Assembly (NCBI GenBank): GCA_034387635.1
Contig: JAOANU010000007.1
Location: 806,001-870,000, forward strand
Source of the DNA: Rhodosporidiobolus odoratus
Lineage: Eukaryota > Basidiomycota > Microbotryomycetes > Sporidiobolales > Sporidiobolaceae
DNA length: 64,000 nt
Direction of reading: 5' to 3'
Below are positions 1 through 12,020 of this stretch, in pieces. Position 1 is the stretch's first letter, and every line of letters starts with the position of its first letter. The notes beneath the pieces were generated by a model that did not search any database, was not told where the DNA came from, and saw only the letters and a program-made list of their open reading frames with translations. The position numbers and the translations under genes were made by a program.

Positions 1-1294
1 AAGACTTGTCTATACCTTCCCGACGGGTGCGTCTCTCTGCTTGGCCTTCTTCGCGCTGCGAGGACTGACAAGCCCAGGCACTTTCGCAGCGACCTCGACG
101 TTGTCGTTGTCCATCCAGGCTTGGCTCCAAAGTTCATGCACAGTCACTTGACGACTCTTCGCGAGTCTCTCGTCAAGTGTCACTTCGCCGCCAGGAACCA
201 AATCAAGCTCATCAGCAACGCCAAAGTCCCCATCGTGAAATTCTGCTCCTCGCCCCGATTCGGTTCCTTCTACTTTGACGTCTCCTTCAACGAGCTTGGC
301 GGACCGGAGGGGAGCAGGAAGTGTCGCGATCTGCTTCAGGAGGTGGAGGATCAACACAAAGGGAACTGGGAGCGGGTGGAAGACTTGACAATGCTGCTTA
401 AGGTGTTTTTGAGGCATGAGGGGCTGACTAACCCATACACTGGTGGGCTTGGCGGGATGAGCATCTTTTGTATGGCTTTGTCCTTCGTTCAGGTGCGCTT
501 TCTCCGCTCACCTCCGGCGATGCATCGCTGACCGTCTTTGTTCCAGCTCGAGATCCGCCCCGCATCCGAGGCCTCTCCTTCTCGTGACTTGTTTGCTTGC
601 CTTCACTACTGTACGTCTCACAGCTCATCCTCTTTCCACCAACCTCTCACACGCTCTCTTGTCTGGAAGATGGCTACCATTTTAACTACGCTCAAGACCA
701 AATCTCGACCAAATGGGGTGGGCTCGTCCCCAAGCCCCCTCCCGCTCCTCGCTCCGACCCATGGCAGCTTCAGATTCAGAACCCCGTCCATCCGGGTACG
801 CTATCCCCCATCTGTCTCGTCCGGCTGACAATGACCACTTCCATCCGCCTCTGACCTTCTCAACTCTGCGTCTCTCAGATCGCCTCCTCACGACCAGCTT
901 GACCAAAACGGCCTACCTGTGGTCAGCGTGCCAGAACGCCCACCATCACCTCACGACCACCTTCACGAGCCTGTCCAGCTTGTCCTCCAATGATCAATCA
1001 GCCTACCTCCGCTCTTCCCTCTCTTCCCTCGGATTCGATCTTTCGCCTGAGATGTTCGTGGCGAGGCAGATCGCCACGACCAACATCGCTTCTGGGAAAC
1101 TTGGTGAGCTTGCTGAGGGCTTTGAGGCGCCGGGTGTTGAGGCGGCGAATTTGGATGACCTTTCCAAGACGGGAGGAAGCGGGCAGGGACAGGGAATGTC
1201 GAGGAGGGGATGGAAGAAGCAGGATCAGGGGAGGAGGCAGCTAGGTGCGAAGGGAAATGGGGGCGGCAAAGGAGGCGGAGGTGGTGTGGTATGA
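1..1294 (+). CDS. TRF4: Non-canonical poly(A) polymerase, TRF4/TRF5 (PAPD5/7) type, 5' end outside the window
   Basis: Spliced exons 1-26, 78-492, 547-610, 670-795 and 879-1294 read as one protein. The first residues carry the nucleotidyltransferase signature (LYLPDGHFRSDLDVVVV) with the catalytic DxD. After it come the central segment NAKVPIVKF, the beta strand FYFDVSFN and the PAP-associated region (TGGLGGMSIFCMALSFVQ, then YYGYHFNY), all typical of the Trf4/Trf5 family. These enzymes add short A tails to aberrant nuclear RNAs in the TRAMP complex and direct them to the exosome. The C-terminal tail is Gly/Arg/Lys-rich, as is usual for this family. Introns are 51-83 nt. The start codon and N-terminal region lie to the left of the window. 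The family is clear; TRF4 versus TRF5 cannot be distinguished. Confidence 0.9.
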
Positions 1295-1682
1295 TGGTGA
1301 ACGGGAAAGGGCTGCCGTTTTTGACGAAGGGTCAGAGGAAGTATCAGAACGGGGAGAAGGCGGTCGAGGTGACGGCTGCGGGTAAGCGCAGGTCATAGAG
1401 CGAGACAGAGGAGGAGGGGGGGGGGAGGATGAAAGGGAAGAAGGGTTCGGGCAAACATGCTGGGAAGGAGAAGAGAAGGTAGTTGCATGTTCAGATTATT
1501 GTTGTTGTTGTTGTTGTGGCGCTTTTTCAGGTATCGCATGCAAAACCGCTTTGGTCTTTCTGACTCACCGCCACGGCAATGGACAGAGGAGTGATCGACT
1601 GAGGTAGGCGAATATCTCATGCGCGAACGCCGTTCAGCTGGTGAACCACAACCTTCTCAGTTCCACCTTACCAAACCCAAGC
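1295..1682. other. Convergent 3' flanks, no gene
   Basis: This stretch lies between the stop codons of two convergent genes. It holds a short GTT triplet run near 1498-1516 and purine-rich stretches. A second open frame (1295-1398) follows the poly(A) polymerase stop directly, so an alternative C-terminus by splicing is possible, but I see no clear intron. Confidence 0.5.
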
Positions 1683-3506
1683 CTACCAACCCCGCCTCGC
1701 CTCCCACCTCGCCTTTGTTGTCCCATAACGTTCAGCTGTACGGTCACTGATCTCGGGACCCTTGCCGAGCGAGCGAGAGGTATGTGTGTCGCTGACGTGC
1801 TCAATTCGGTCGTAGATTCTTGGGTCCAGTGCCTACGAGAAGTGGGTAGAGGAGCCCGAGATGTGAGTGTCAGGGAAAGGAAAAACGGAACAAAGGAGAG
1901 TTGACAGAGGATGGATAAGCTTGTAAAGCCAAAGACGCACAATCAAGCCATACGGATCTAGCTGCCCGTGAGGCGCTTCCGGTCGTTGTTGGGACGATTC
2001 GTGATGTGCTGAATCTTGATGTTGCTGAGGGGTGGATAGCGAGGTTAGGTAAGCATAGGAAGATTCTGGAGTAATGGCTGACCGTGTGTTGCTGCCTGGC
2101 GCTGCGAGCTGCAAGCATCTCTTGGTTTGTTAAGTTGGTGTCAAGCTGGGCAATGAGCATTGCGGCGGGTCGCTGCGGCGTTCAAGGCAGTGCAGCCACG
2201 AAGGTTTCGGAGTCAGAGATGCGATTAAATCTGAAGAAGGTCGCGGGGGGCGGAGGGACTCACCATTGGCTGTCCACGCAAATTATAGCTCACTTCTTCT
2301 GCCAGGATGTCGACCGTCCCCTCTTGGGTCAGTTTATTCATCAGCCCCCAGGAGCGTTCGATCCAGTTTTCGACCTCTTGAATCCACTGTTGCTGACCAC
2401 GACCGGCTTGAGCGACGAGTTGATAAGCAGAATTGCGGTCTACGAGAAAGAGGGGACCGTCCTAGATGCAGGATCGGGCATCAGTGGTCCGCTGCGCGTA
2501 TGAGTGCGAAAAGGGAAGAAAAGCAACCATAGCGTTGACGACATCTTGGGGGTCGGGCTGTGATCCAGGAAGGGTTAGCTATAGTATAAGAGATAGTACG
2601 AGGCAGAAAAAAAACAGGCAGAGACAGTCAGAGAGAGAGAGAGACGGACTAGTTGGTGGTTACCCTGTTGTGAATCATGCAAGAGTCGGTACTGCATATA
2701 ATGCAGAATCTTGTCGGCTCAACGACGCTGCCTAGGACTCCAACCATCCCACAAAGACTTGATGTGCTCCCATATATGCTGTCGCCAACCTCTGGAGGCT
2801 TCGTCTTTCCCCACACAGACCCGACTGATGCGCTTGTACAGCGAATCCATTTGTGGTTCAAAGTCGACCGCTGAGGTCGATGACGTGGCAGGCCCTTGAG
2901 CTGATTGACGAAGGGCTGGTGGTAGCGTTTCGTAAGGCTTGAGACCAGAGGGGACCTGTCAAGAACGGTGTAAGCGGAACAGCTGGATGCCAAGCGGTGT
3001 GACTGATATTTACGTTCAGGACATCTTGAGGCTGGTTTCTAGAAGCTTTCTGACGGTAGATCGGCCAGCTCTGTACAGTAGGCAAGTGAAGGATTGTGAG
3101 CAAAAGCGGGGCTGCTACGCATGTTGAAGGAATCACGACAGAGACGCACAAACATTGCAAACACATGTTCAAGGTCTGGCTGCAGAAACTCAGAAGGATA
3201 GTCAGTTCAAGTTCTTCGAAACACAGCACTTGAGTCTCCACGAACCATTGCCTCTTCCTTCTTGTGCAGTTGCTCCATCTCCTTCCCAACCTCATTCACC
3301 GTCGCCCGATCCAGCACCGACCATCCGCCACACTCCTGCTCGATCTTCTTCTTGAGGCCCTTTTTCCACGCCGTCGATTCGGCATTCCATTCAGGCGATG
3401 CCTTATTAAAACGCTGAATGAGTGAGACCGCGGCATGGCCCTCGGCTGCCTTTCCTCGGCGGCGCCTATCTTGACTCGGTGGACGGCGGGAAGGTTGGGA
3501 TGACAT
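1683..3506 (-). CDS. Spliced hypothetical protein, no family recognised
   Basis: Several minus-strand segments read as hydrophilic protein and are bounded by plausible GT...AG introns. The likely start at 3506 gives MSSQPSRRPPSQDRRRRGKA. It is followed by a charged segment ending near VNEVGKEMEQLHKKEE, a segment around PDLEHVFAMFVRLCRD, then VDFEPQMDSLYKRISRV, then DRNSAYQLVAQAGRGQQQWI, and a final exon ALDPRIYDRIEHVSDTH ending at 1683. Exon joins around 2640-3130 remain ambiguous because more than one acceptor keeps the frame open. Tryptophan-rich helical stretches (WIQEVENWIERSWGLMNKL) suggest a folded domain. Its start faces the paladin gene across about 420 nt. Function is unknown; it may be lineage-specific. 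Confidence 0.5.
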
Positions 3507-3924
3507 GAAGCCGGTGAGTAAGCTAGGCAGTGAGCGTGGAAAGAGTCGCAAACGGCAGTCGAGAAGAGGGCTAGCATAGAAGAGGTTGCGGTGGAGAATC
3601 CGCTGTCATCCGCTGTCATCCGCGGAAAGTTGGCTCGCAAGTTCTCCAAAGCCCGGCGGTGCACGACTCGCGGGCGGCATTGTACGGCATGAGCGGAGTG
3701 AAGCGGGCGAACTTGAAGGATAGGCCAAGGCGGGACTAGCGAACATGACTCGAGGCGGAATGCGACTTGCTGGGCGTAGCGTGGAGCATAATCGTACGCT
3801 TGACAGATAGCTCACAGTGCTATACACAAAGTGACTGAGGGTGGAAACGTCAAGCGTCGACGTCGATCGGAATTCACCTTTGAATCTATTTCCTCATCCT
3901 CGATCAACTCTATAAGCTATCGCA
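3507..3924. promoter_or_regulatory. Divergent promoter region
   Basis: These roughly 420 nt separate the starts of the minus-strand hypothetical gene and the plus-strand paladin gene. A short direct repeat (CCGCTGTCAT twice near 3600-3620) is visible. No conserved promoter element could be assigned. Confidence 0.4.
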
Positions 3925-6900
3925 ATGAGTCCAAGCTATACAGCAGACTCGAATATACACCAACGGAGAACAAGCGAACCCTCCACTCCTGCTGGGTCCA
4001 ATCGACAACTCCACCTTCCCTCGTCCCATCTCGGCGCCTTTCTCACTCCAACTCCCCTAAGTTCACCTACAGTAGCCAGAGCAGAGCAACTGGGACAACA
4101 GTCAACCCCACGTCCTACTCTTCACACCCGCAGAGTGTCCTCGTCGGGCGCACAACACACCCTCCCCACCTCGTCCTTATCCTCCACTCCCACCTCTCGC
4201 CCCAGTCAACCCCTTAATCTGTCCCGCCTCTCCGCCGGTCTAGTCCCTTCTCGAACGGGTAGCGTCCTCTCCCGCGGCCTGATTCTCAAAGCCGACTTTC
4301 GCTTTATCGCCCCTTCTCCCTCGCTCTCTTCCCCCACTCCAGCAAGTGCAAGCGAAGCCACCGCTTCCTCGAGCGGACTCAACCTCTCTGGTGCTACCAA
4401 CTTCAGGGATGCGGGATTGGGAGTGTGGGGAGTGGCTCAGCCTACTGTCACCGGAGTGAGGAGTGTGTTGGCGGTGCTGAGGGGAAGGGAGAGTAGGTCA
4501 CGGGATGGAGGGATGGACAAGGGGTGTGAGGTGGCTTGGTTTGTCACAAGGGAGGAACCGATTTTGTATATCGGTCAGTCGGGTCACCTTTTCCCTACTT
4601 GCTTGATCCGAATCTCACCCTTCTATTCTTGATTTCGTTGCAGGTGGTCACCCTTACGTACTCAGGGAGGCTTCCCGTGCGGCTTCTTCCTCTTCCGTTT
4701 GCTGCTTGGACAGACACAGCTGACTCCAGTGTTTCGCAGATCCTACCCGGACCTACTCAATCTCGGATCGAGCAGAAAACTTGGAGGAAATCGAATCTCG
4801 GTGCGTTGTCCTTCCGAATTACCTCGTTTCGAGCTCGTGATCTCGCTGATGACAGTACTGCCTGTCTCACAGACTCAAGCAAGACATCATACGCGAATCC
4901 GCACGCTATGGCGGGCTTATCCTTGTCCACTCCGAGTCCCTGACTTCAGGCGCCCTCCAACCTACCTGGATCAGCACCGACGACCTTTTGACCATCCGCG
5001 AACTCTTCTCCTCTCTCCGCGATTCCTCGAACGGAGGGTACAACGTGACCTACCACCGCACGCCCGTAGCTCGAAATCAGTCGCCTAATGATGGATACCT
5101 TGACGTCTATACTTCGCTCGTTTCGAGGATTCCGACTACCACGAGTCTGGTATTCAATTGCGGTGCAGGAGTGGTGAGGAGTACGTTTGCCATGAGTGTC
5201 GCACTTATTGTGAGACGGAAACAGATCATTGAGGAAGGAGGGGAGGATCCGTATGCGATTGAGGGGGCGATAGGCAGTGGAGGAGAGGAGACGCCTGCGA
5301 GAGAAGTCAGGGTTCGAGGGGCAGAAAAGGTGCTACGGGCGCAGAGTGAACAGGCGGGGAGGGATAGGAGCTTGTTGAGGTTGATGCACGTTTTGGCGAA
5401 GTGTGAGTGGCTCTTTCCGTCTTCACCGCTGTTATCTACCGAGGCTGTGCCACATGTGTACTGACCGCTTCTTCGCATTGGATGCGGTTGGCATTCCCTT
5501 TCCTTTACTCTGCAGGCTTACCGACCCGAAGTCAGGGCAACATCCTCACTCTGCTCAGCACCCAGCCGAGCCTCCTAGAGAATTTGCGGTACGTCCTCTG
5601 TCTAGCTCTGCGTGTCGCCGCTTCCGATCATACAGCTCATCTACTCGCCGCAGATCCGCTCTCCTCGGCAACTTCGATATCATCCTCTCTCTCCTGTCTT
5701 GCCTGGACGACGGCGTGGCAGTCAAGCGCGTGGTGGACGCTGTAGTCGACAGCTGTTCGTGTCTTTCGCACCGCCTCTTCTACTATCGCATTACTGACTA
5801 CATTGTCCTGCAGCCGATGCCATGGTCAACCTGCGCGAATCCATCCTGACCCACCGCGCCCGGTACGCTTCCCTTGCCCTCTCCGACTCTTCTACCGCCG
5901 CCGATCAACGTTCTGCCGCCCTTGCCGCTCTGGAACGTTACTTCTTCCTCGTAACCTTCGCCGCCTTCGTCTCCGAATCGACCATCTCTCCCCCTACGTT
6001 CACCACCACCATGCCCTCTTCTCCTCCCCTCACCAGCTCAACATCATCACCGCCCCCTCAACCCCAGACCCCAAGCTTCTCGACCTGGCTCAAAAAACGA
6101 GGCGAAATCTCTCGAATGATCAGTCGGATGCGTAAACGAACGGGAGGAGAAACGGCCACGGCGGCGGGGTTTTATGTTTTTTCTCCGGTGCATGATTTGA
6201 GTGCTATTGCTAAGGGGGAGGTTGGGGCTGCGGGTGCGGGTGTGGTTTCGGCGGGAGGTGGAGGGAAGGATGGGGGCGAGAGGAAGTTGGGTGAGGGGGA
6301 GGTTGGGGACGAGTGGGCGGGGCAGATCATTAGGGTGCGTTCTTCTCATTCCCTCTCCTCTTTCTGCAGCGACGTATGATCTTGACGTACTTGACTTGCA
6401 GAGTCGATCCGGTATCATCCTCCGCAGTGGCATGGTTCTGAAAGCGGATCAGTGGCTCACTCTGGCTGAAGGGCAGAAAGAGAGTCAGGTAGTCAGGGGG
6501 GCGATCAACTTTAGGAGGGTACCGGGGAGCTTGTTGTATGGACTTAGTCAGCCGACTGAGGAGGGCATTCGGTGCGTCCTCGTTCCTTTTCTTTCTTTCT
6601 TTCTCGTCTTCCCCGTCGTTCGCTGTCGTACTTCGTCGCGCAAGGTGTGCTGATCATGTCGCCGCTTGGTCTGCTTCAGGCGCACACTGGAGACTGTCAA
6701 GGCGGACCTCAAGCCAGGTGCCAAAATTGTCTGGGTTGGCGTCAGGGAAGAGCCGTTAACCACGATCAAGTACGTATACGACCCTGAAAACGTACTTCTG
6801 ACCGCGAAAGTGAGCTCACAACTCCTTGCTTGCAGCGGCACGCCTTATGTCCTACGTCAGCAAGCCGTCTCGCTTCGCAACGTCAAATCATACAGGTAAA

Positions 6901-9900
6901 GAAGCTCTTTGACAAGGTCTTTGCTCCTCCTGGGCGTAGCGCTCACCCCAAGTATTGCTAATGTACAAACAGCGGTATCTCTTCAACCCGCCTCGAACTC
7001 CTCGAATCCCGCCTCAAAGACGACGTCCTTTCCGAACTCTCTACCTTTGAAGGTCGAATCCTAGTTAGTACGGAGGCTGAAGGGAGCGTAACACCCGTTT
7101 GGGAGACTATCGCCTCCGCGGAGGAGGAGGGAGGAGTGGGGTCGGACGGACAGGTCAAGACGCTGAGGGAGGTGATGGACGCGGTTGGGAAGGAGGTGTG
7201 TGGGGAGAGAGGGTTCAGGTTTATTCGGGTGCCAATTACCGCGGAGGCTAGTCCCGACTTCCATGATCGTGCGTTCTACATTCCATTTGTCAGAGGCGGC
7301 TTGAAACTGACTTTTGGGAGGTGCGTCTAGTGCGCGAGATTGTGCAGATGGTTACGGAACTGGATATGAACGAGTCTGCCATCGTAGTTAACGATCAGCT
7401 CGTGCGTACTCTAAGCCAATTCTCCTTTCCTCGAGCTTCGGCTCACGCCAGGTTGTCGTTAGGGACGTGGTCGAGCCACACGCACTCTAGTCATCATCAA
7501 GATTCTGCAAGACTGGATCCGCAACAACGGGCAAACGATTGCTCCGCCTTCGCAACGAGCGAGCTACACTGTTATCAACAACTTGCTGAGGGTCGTACGG
7601 AACGGGTTCGAGGTAAGCACCTGACTTACCTGCACCCTCGGACGACTTGGCTAGCCTGACCTTCTCAATCCCCTACTTCTAGGTGAAGAATGCGGTTGAT
7701 GCTGCTATTACAGCCTGTGGCGAGCCCTTCGATCTGCTCGAGTCGATTGAGAATGCTCGGCAGCAGGCGGAAGACTCGGAGGGGGAGACTCGGGAGAAAT
7801 GGATCGCGAGGGGAGTGAGGGAACTTCGGTGCGTTGTCTTCCTCTACTACGTGCTTGCTTCGCCGCTGGCTGGAATGCAGCCACGTAGAGCGATTGCTGG
7901 ACTAGAGCTCGTCACGCTCAATGAGAACAACTCTGTCCACAGAGCCTACTTCTTCCTCATCCTCTTCATGACCTTCCTCAATGAATCCAAGCCCTCGACC
8001 TGGAACGAACTCGGCCGCACCGCCTCCTACGAAGACTTCGTCCGCTCCCGACCCGTCTTCCGAACCATCGAAAAAGAACTCGACAACAACGCCACGATCG
8101 ATGCCCTGGTCCCCCTCCAACGCGCCTCAAACACCATCGGACTCGGTTCGGCCAGTAATGATGAAGTCGCGGACTTTGTTAGTCGACGTGATGGACGGAT
8201 CTTGTCGGCGTTTACGTTGCTCAAGAGTGATTTCTTCAGTGGGTTACAAAAGATGTCGTTGCCGGAAAGGGTCGAAGGCGCGCCGAATTTCCGTCGAGTA
8301 CCTCTTTCCATTGCGGGCAGTCAAGCGGCTCGTACTCCCGCCTCGGCTTCGACCACATCTCTGGCTGTCACCCCCGGGCTGAGTATGGGGCCGGCAACGA
8401 CAACGCAGAGGACCAGCGAGGTTGGTCCGCTGGTTTATGGGTCGGGGATGCCTACTGTTGAGGGGTTGAGGAGGGCGCTGGAGAAGATGGAGGCGAGGAC
8501 GACTAGGGTGTTTTGGAGTGGGATGAGGGAGGAACCGGTTTTGTATGTTGGGGGGAGACCACATGTGCGTTTCTGCGCGCGCGCCCTCTCTCTCTCTCTC
8601 CTGCTTGTTGCTCGATCTTTGACTCGATACGTCGTGATGACCCTGTCGGAACTCGGCTGACATTCGCTGCATTCCGACTACTTGTCAGGTCCTCCGACTC
8701 TTCAATCAACCCCTCGAAAACGTCATCACCACCGGCGTGACTACCGCCACGGTGGAAGGTATGGAAGTCGAACTCAAACGTGATCTGCTGCGGGAACGAG
8801 AGAAGACGAGTGGGAAGGTTCTGCTGCATGATGAGATTGAGGAGGATGGGAGGTTCACGATCACGGCTATGTGGGAGGAGGTTGGGGCAGATGAGTGCGT
8901 TCCTCTCCTTTCCTCCACACTATCCTATGGGCGCATCTCTCTGTCAACAAGGGCTGTGACTGACGTCCTATGCGCTGTCTGCAGCATCCTTACGCCTCGA
9001 GAGGTGTTCGGCATTATGCAGAAGGAAGGGTTCAAGGTCGATTACGACCGTCTACCAGGCACGTCTGCTCCCTTTCCTCCCGTATTAAACTGTTCACAAG
9101 CTTACTCGAGCTCATGCAGTCACCGACGAACAAGCCCCCATCCCTGGTATCTTCTCCCGGCTCGAGCAACGGGTGTCTTCTGCTCTCGAACCTCGGCGGG
9201 AAGGCAGGACCGATGGAGAAGGACGCGAGAGCGTATCGTTCACGACTTCCTGTCAGATGGGACGAGGGAGGACGACCACGGGAATGTGCGTGATTGTTTC
9301 CTCGCTGTCCTACTTGCCTCGATTTCCTTCGTTTCATGTGACGCTCACACTCATTCGCGGTTTTCCCCAGGGTCGCTATCGCTCTCGTTCATCGAATCCT
9401 CTTTTCGCCCACGTCTACAGGCGGCGCATCTATGGACCTTGCCGCGTCCTTCCTCGCCCCCATGCCTCACGCAGAGACCGACCAGTTACACGCGGTTCAC
9501 TGGGATGGCAGGGAAGCAGAACCGTACCTCGGTGGAGAATACAAGATCGTCTTGCAGCTTGTCGGCGTGCTCGGACAGGGTAAGGTGGCGAAGAGGTTGA
9601 CGGACAGGGCCATCGAGTGCGTTTTATTTTCCTGCTCGGACACCGTGTCTGCCTTTTCGCACTGCCAGCCTGCGTTGCCTCAGCTGACCTTGATTGAACA
9701 CGTCTACAGCGACTGCGAGGCGGTACAGAACCTCCGTGAAGCGGTTTACGCTTTCAAGCTGCGCGTCGAAGCGGCCGAAGAAGGGTCAAAGAAGCGGGAA
9801 AAGCTCTTTGAGCAGGCGCTTAACTATCTCTACCGGTATGTCTGTGTCTCTGACCAGTGTCTCCCAACAGCATTGCGACACTAAGCTTACCGATCCCGGT

Positions 9901-10137
9901 TACGTTCCACGTTGTGTCTGCAGCTACGCCACCCTAATCTGCTTCGCCAACTTCCTTCTCGACAAAGCCTCTTACCGCGCTTCCTTCTCCTCCTCTTCGT
10001 CTTCTGCGAGCTCAGCCGACTCGGACGATGAAGATGGTCAAGGCCCGGAAGAACGGGCCAGCTTCCCTTCATTCGAGGAGTACTTGAGGGAAAGGACGGA
10101 GATTCGGAAAATCTTGAGTCGGAGGACGCTGGACTAG
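3925..10137 (+). CDS. Paladin-like protein with three PTP-like phytase/phosphatase repeats
   Basis: A long gene with many introns of about 50-70 nt, coding for well over 1,400 residues. The start at 3925 (MSPSYTADSNIHQRR) is preceded by CGCA. After a Ser/Pro-rich tail come three homologous units. Each begins with a NFR(R/D) signature followed by GxxQPTxxGxR and REEPxxxxxGxPYVLR, and each leads to a PTP-type loop. Loop 1 is CGAGVVR (5159-5179). Loop 2, spanning the intron 7402-7462, is DQLGRGR, with Asp where Cys is expected. Loop 3 is CQMGRGR (9251-9271). The C-terminus (YLYRY...LICFANFLLDKASYRASF) also matches the paladin family. Family members relate to inositol-phosphate and protein phosphatases, though animal paladin shows little protein phosphatase activity. 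Loops 1 and 3 retain the CX5R residues; loop 2 is predicted catalytically dead. Substrate is unknown. Confidence 0.9.
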
Positions 10138-10657
10138 GTGGATGGGAAGGGTGAGCCTGGTCAGGGTGTCTATATGATGAGCCAAGAGGCAAAAGTATTC
10201 GTCGGGGAACAATCGAGCCTAGCGGCGCTGCAAGGACGCGTGAAGGAAAAGCCGAAAAAGAAAAAGCCCTCGATTTTCCTCGAGGTATTCGGGCTAGGCG
10301 GGTGGACTCTTCAGTACTTACCATAGCGTAAGCAGCTGCTACTTGCGCTCCTTACTGACGGTGATGGGGAACTTAGCCATTTTCGCATCTGGCTCTCCTC
10401 GTCATCCTCGCTGTCTGTCTCGCTCGCTACAACTCTCTGTCTAGCTCGGCATTAGTAGAGGAGAGAGCAGTGAACCTCAACAGTACCTGTACGTGCTCAT
10501 CTTCCCTATACAACTCAAAGCAGGCATTCTCCCCTCCCACTCCTCCACAAGGACCCGGCGCATCCAGATCCACTCTGGGCTCCGTAAAACTGATCCTACG
10601 CGCTTTGCAGTAACTTCAACACTACTCTAGCCTCGCCTCGGCAAGCTCTGCGCAACA
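10138..10657. other. Intergenic region upstream of VMA16
   Basis: This holds the 3' flank of the paladin gene and the promoter and leader of the V-ATPase gene. I see no further coding segment. The stretch before the ATG is pyrimidine-rich and ends CAACAATG. Confidence 0.5.
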
Positions 10658-11665
10658 ATGAGCTACTTCTCCTCACCCACATTCCTCATCGGCTACTCTG
10701 CCTTGGCAATTGCAACTCTTGCCGCCGGTTATGCGACGTTCACTGGATCAGGAACTCAATTCAACCCGGGAGCGTTTCTCGAGCAGACTAGTCCGTATGC
10801 TTGGGCAATGACCGGGGTGGGGTTGAACATCGGGCTGAGTGTTGCGGGAGCAGGATGGTAAGTCACTTCTTCTTACGCAGTCGCCTTCATCTCTACGAGG
10901 TGCTCTCACGCTGTCGGCTGCGGCTTGCGAATCAGCAGGATCACGCACTGACGCCTTCCTTTTCCTCCTTGCAGGGGTATCTGGATTACCGGCGCGTCCA
11001 TTTTGGGAGGTTCAGTCCGTACGCCCCGAATCCGAACGAAGAACTTGATTAGGTGCGCCGCCCTCGCTCGAATAGGCTCCCAGCTACATGACTGACTTCC
11101 TTTTCTTTTGCAGTATCATTTTCTGCGAAGTTGTCGGTATCTAGTGCGTCTTTTCGCTCTATACCGTCTTCTTTTGATTTAACCGGTACTTACGTACACA
11201 GCGGCGTCATCACCGCCATCGTCTTCTCCGCCAAGCTTTCCGCCTCTCCCAACCTCGCAACCCTCTACACCGCAAGGAACTACTACACCGGTTACTCCCT
11301 CTTCTGGGGAGGTCTCACGACGGGAATGTGCAACCTCCTTTGCGGTGTCGCAGTCGGTATCTCAGGCTCGAATGCGGCATTGGCAGATGCGGCCGATCCG
11401 CAACTGTTTGTTAAAATTTTGGTTATTGAGGTGCGCTTTGTTTTGTTTGGCGCTGTGCCGCCAGACCTGACGCGATCATTGTCATTTTAGGTCTTCTCTT
11501 CCATCCTTGGGTACGTGCCGAGTTCCCCATCGCTTGAAGCCTTACCTCAGGCCCGTTCTGCCCAATGCCGCTCGTGTATGGACTGACTTCCTGCGCCTCT
11601 TCCGCAGTCTCTTCGGACTCATCGTCGGTCTGCTCGTCTCCGGCAAAGCAGGCGATTTCTCCTAG
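10658..11665 (+). CDS. VMA16: V-type H+-ATPase proteolipid subunit c''
   Basis: Six exons (10658-10857, 10975-11052, 11114-11143, 11202-11430, 11491-11510, 11608-11665) give a hydrophobic protein of about 204 residues, the expected size for c''. The start [13 protein letters not shown] leads into a first membrane helix. It is followed by the family blocks [49 protein letters not shown] and the last helix [16 protein letters not shown]. The conserved membrane Glu lies in SIIFCEVV. Subunit c'' belongs to the rotating Vo ring that pumps protons into vacuoles, Golgi and endosomes. One exon is only 20 nt long, an extreme microexon that gene finders may miss. Confidence 0.95.
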
Positions 11666-12020
11666 TCTCGCCTGAACTTTCGCCCGTCAATCTGCAGGTA
11701 GATATCCCTTGCTCAAGCTGTAATGCCCTGTTCTCGTTCTTTCTCCCTGAAGTTGGCCTTACGCGGGCGCACGTCGGCTGCTGCTAGCTGTCTCATCTCG
11801 CTGCCGGCTATTTGGCTGTTCACAACGCGAGGCTCAGGACATCAATCTGATTACAGACAAGCATAAATGGCGGTACTAAGCACTACCCGGAAAGACGGCT
11901 ATGCACAATGACGAGGGGGCTGTGCACGGTGATACGAAGCGGCCGGTAAAAAGGGGACTACGAGACAGACGAGAGGAAAGGAAGAAACAAGCAACGACCA
12001 AACAACCTTCTCATCTCACC
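11666..12020. other. Convergent intergenic region
   Basis: The 3' flanks of VMA16 and the F-box-like gene meet here. No coding signal was seen. Confidence 0.5.
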
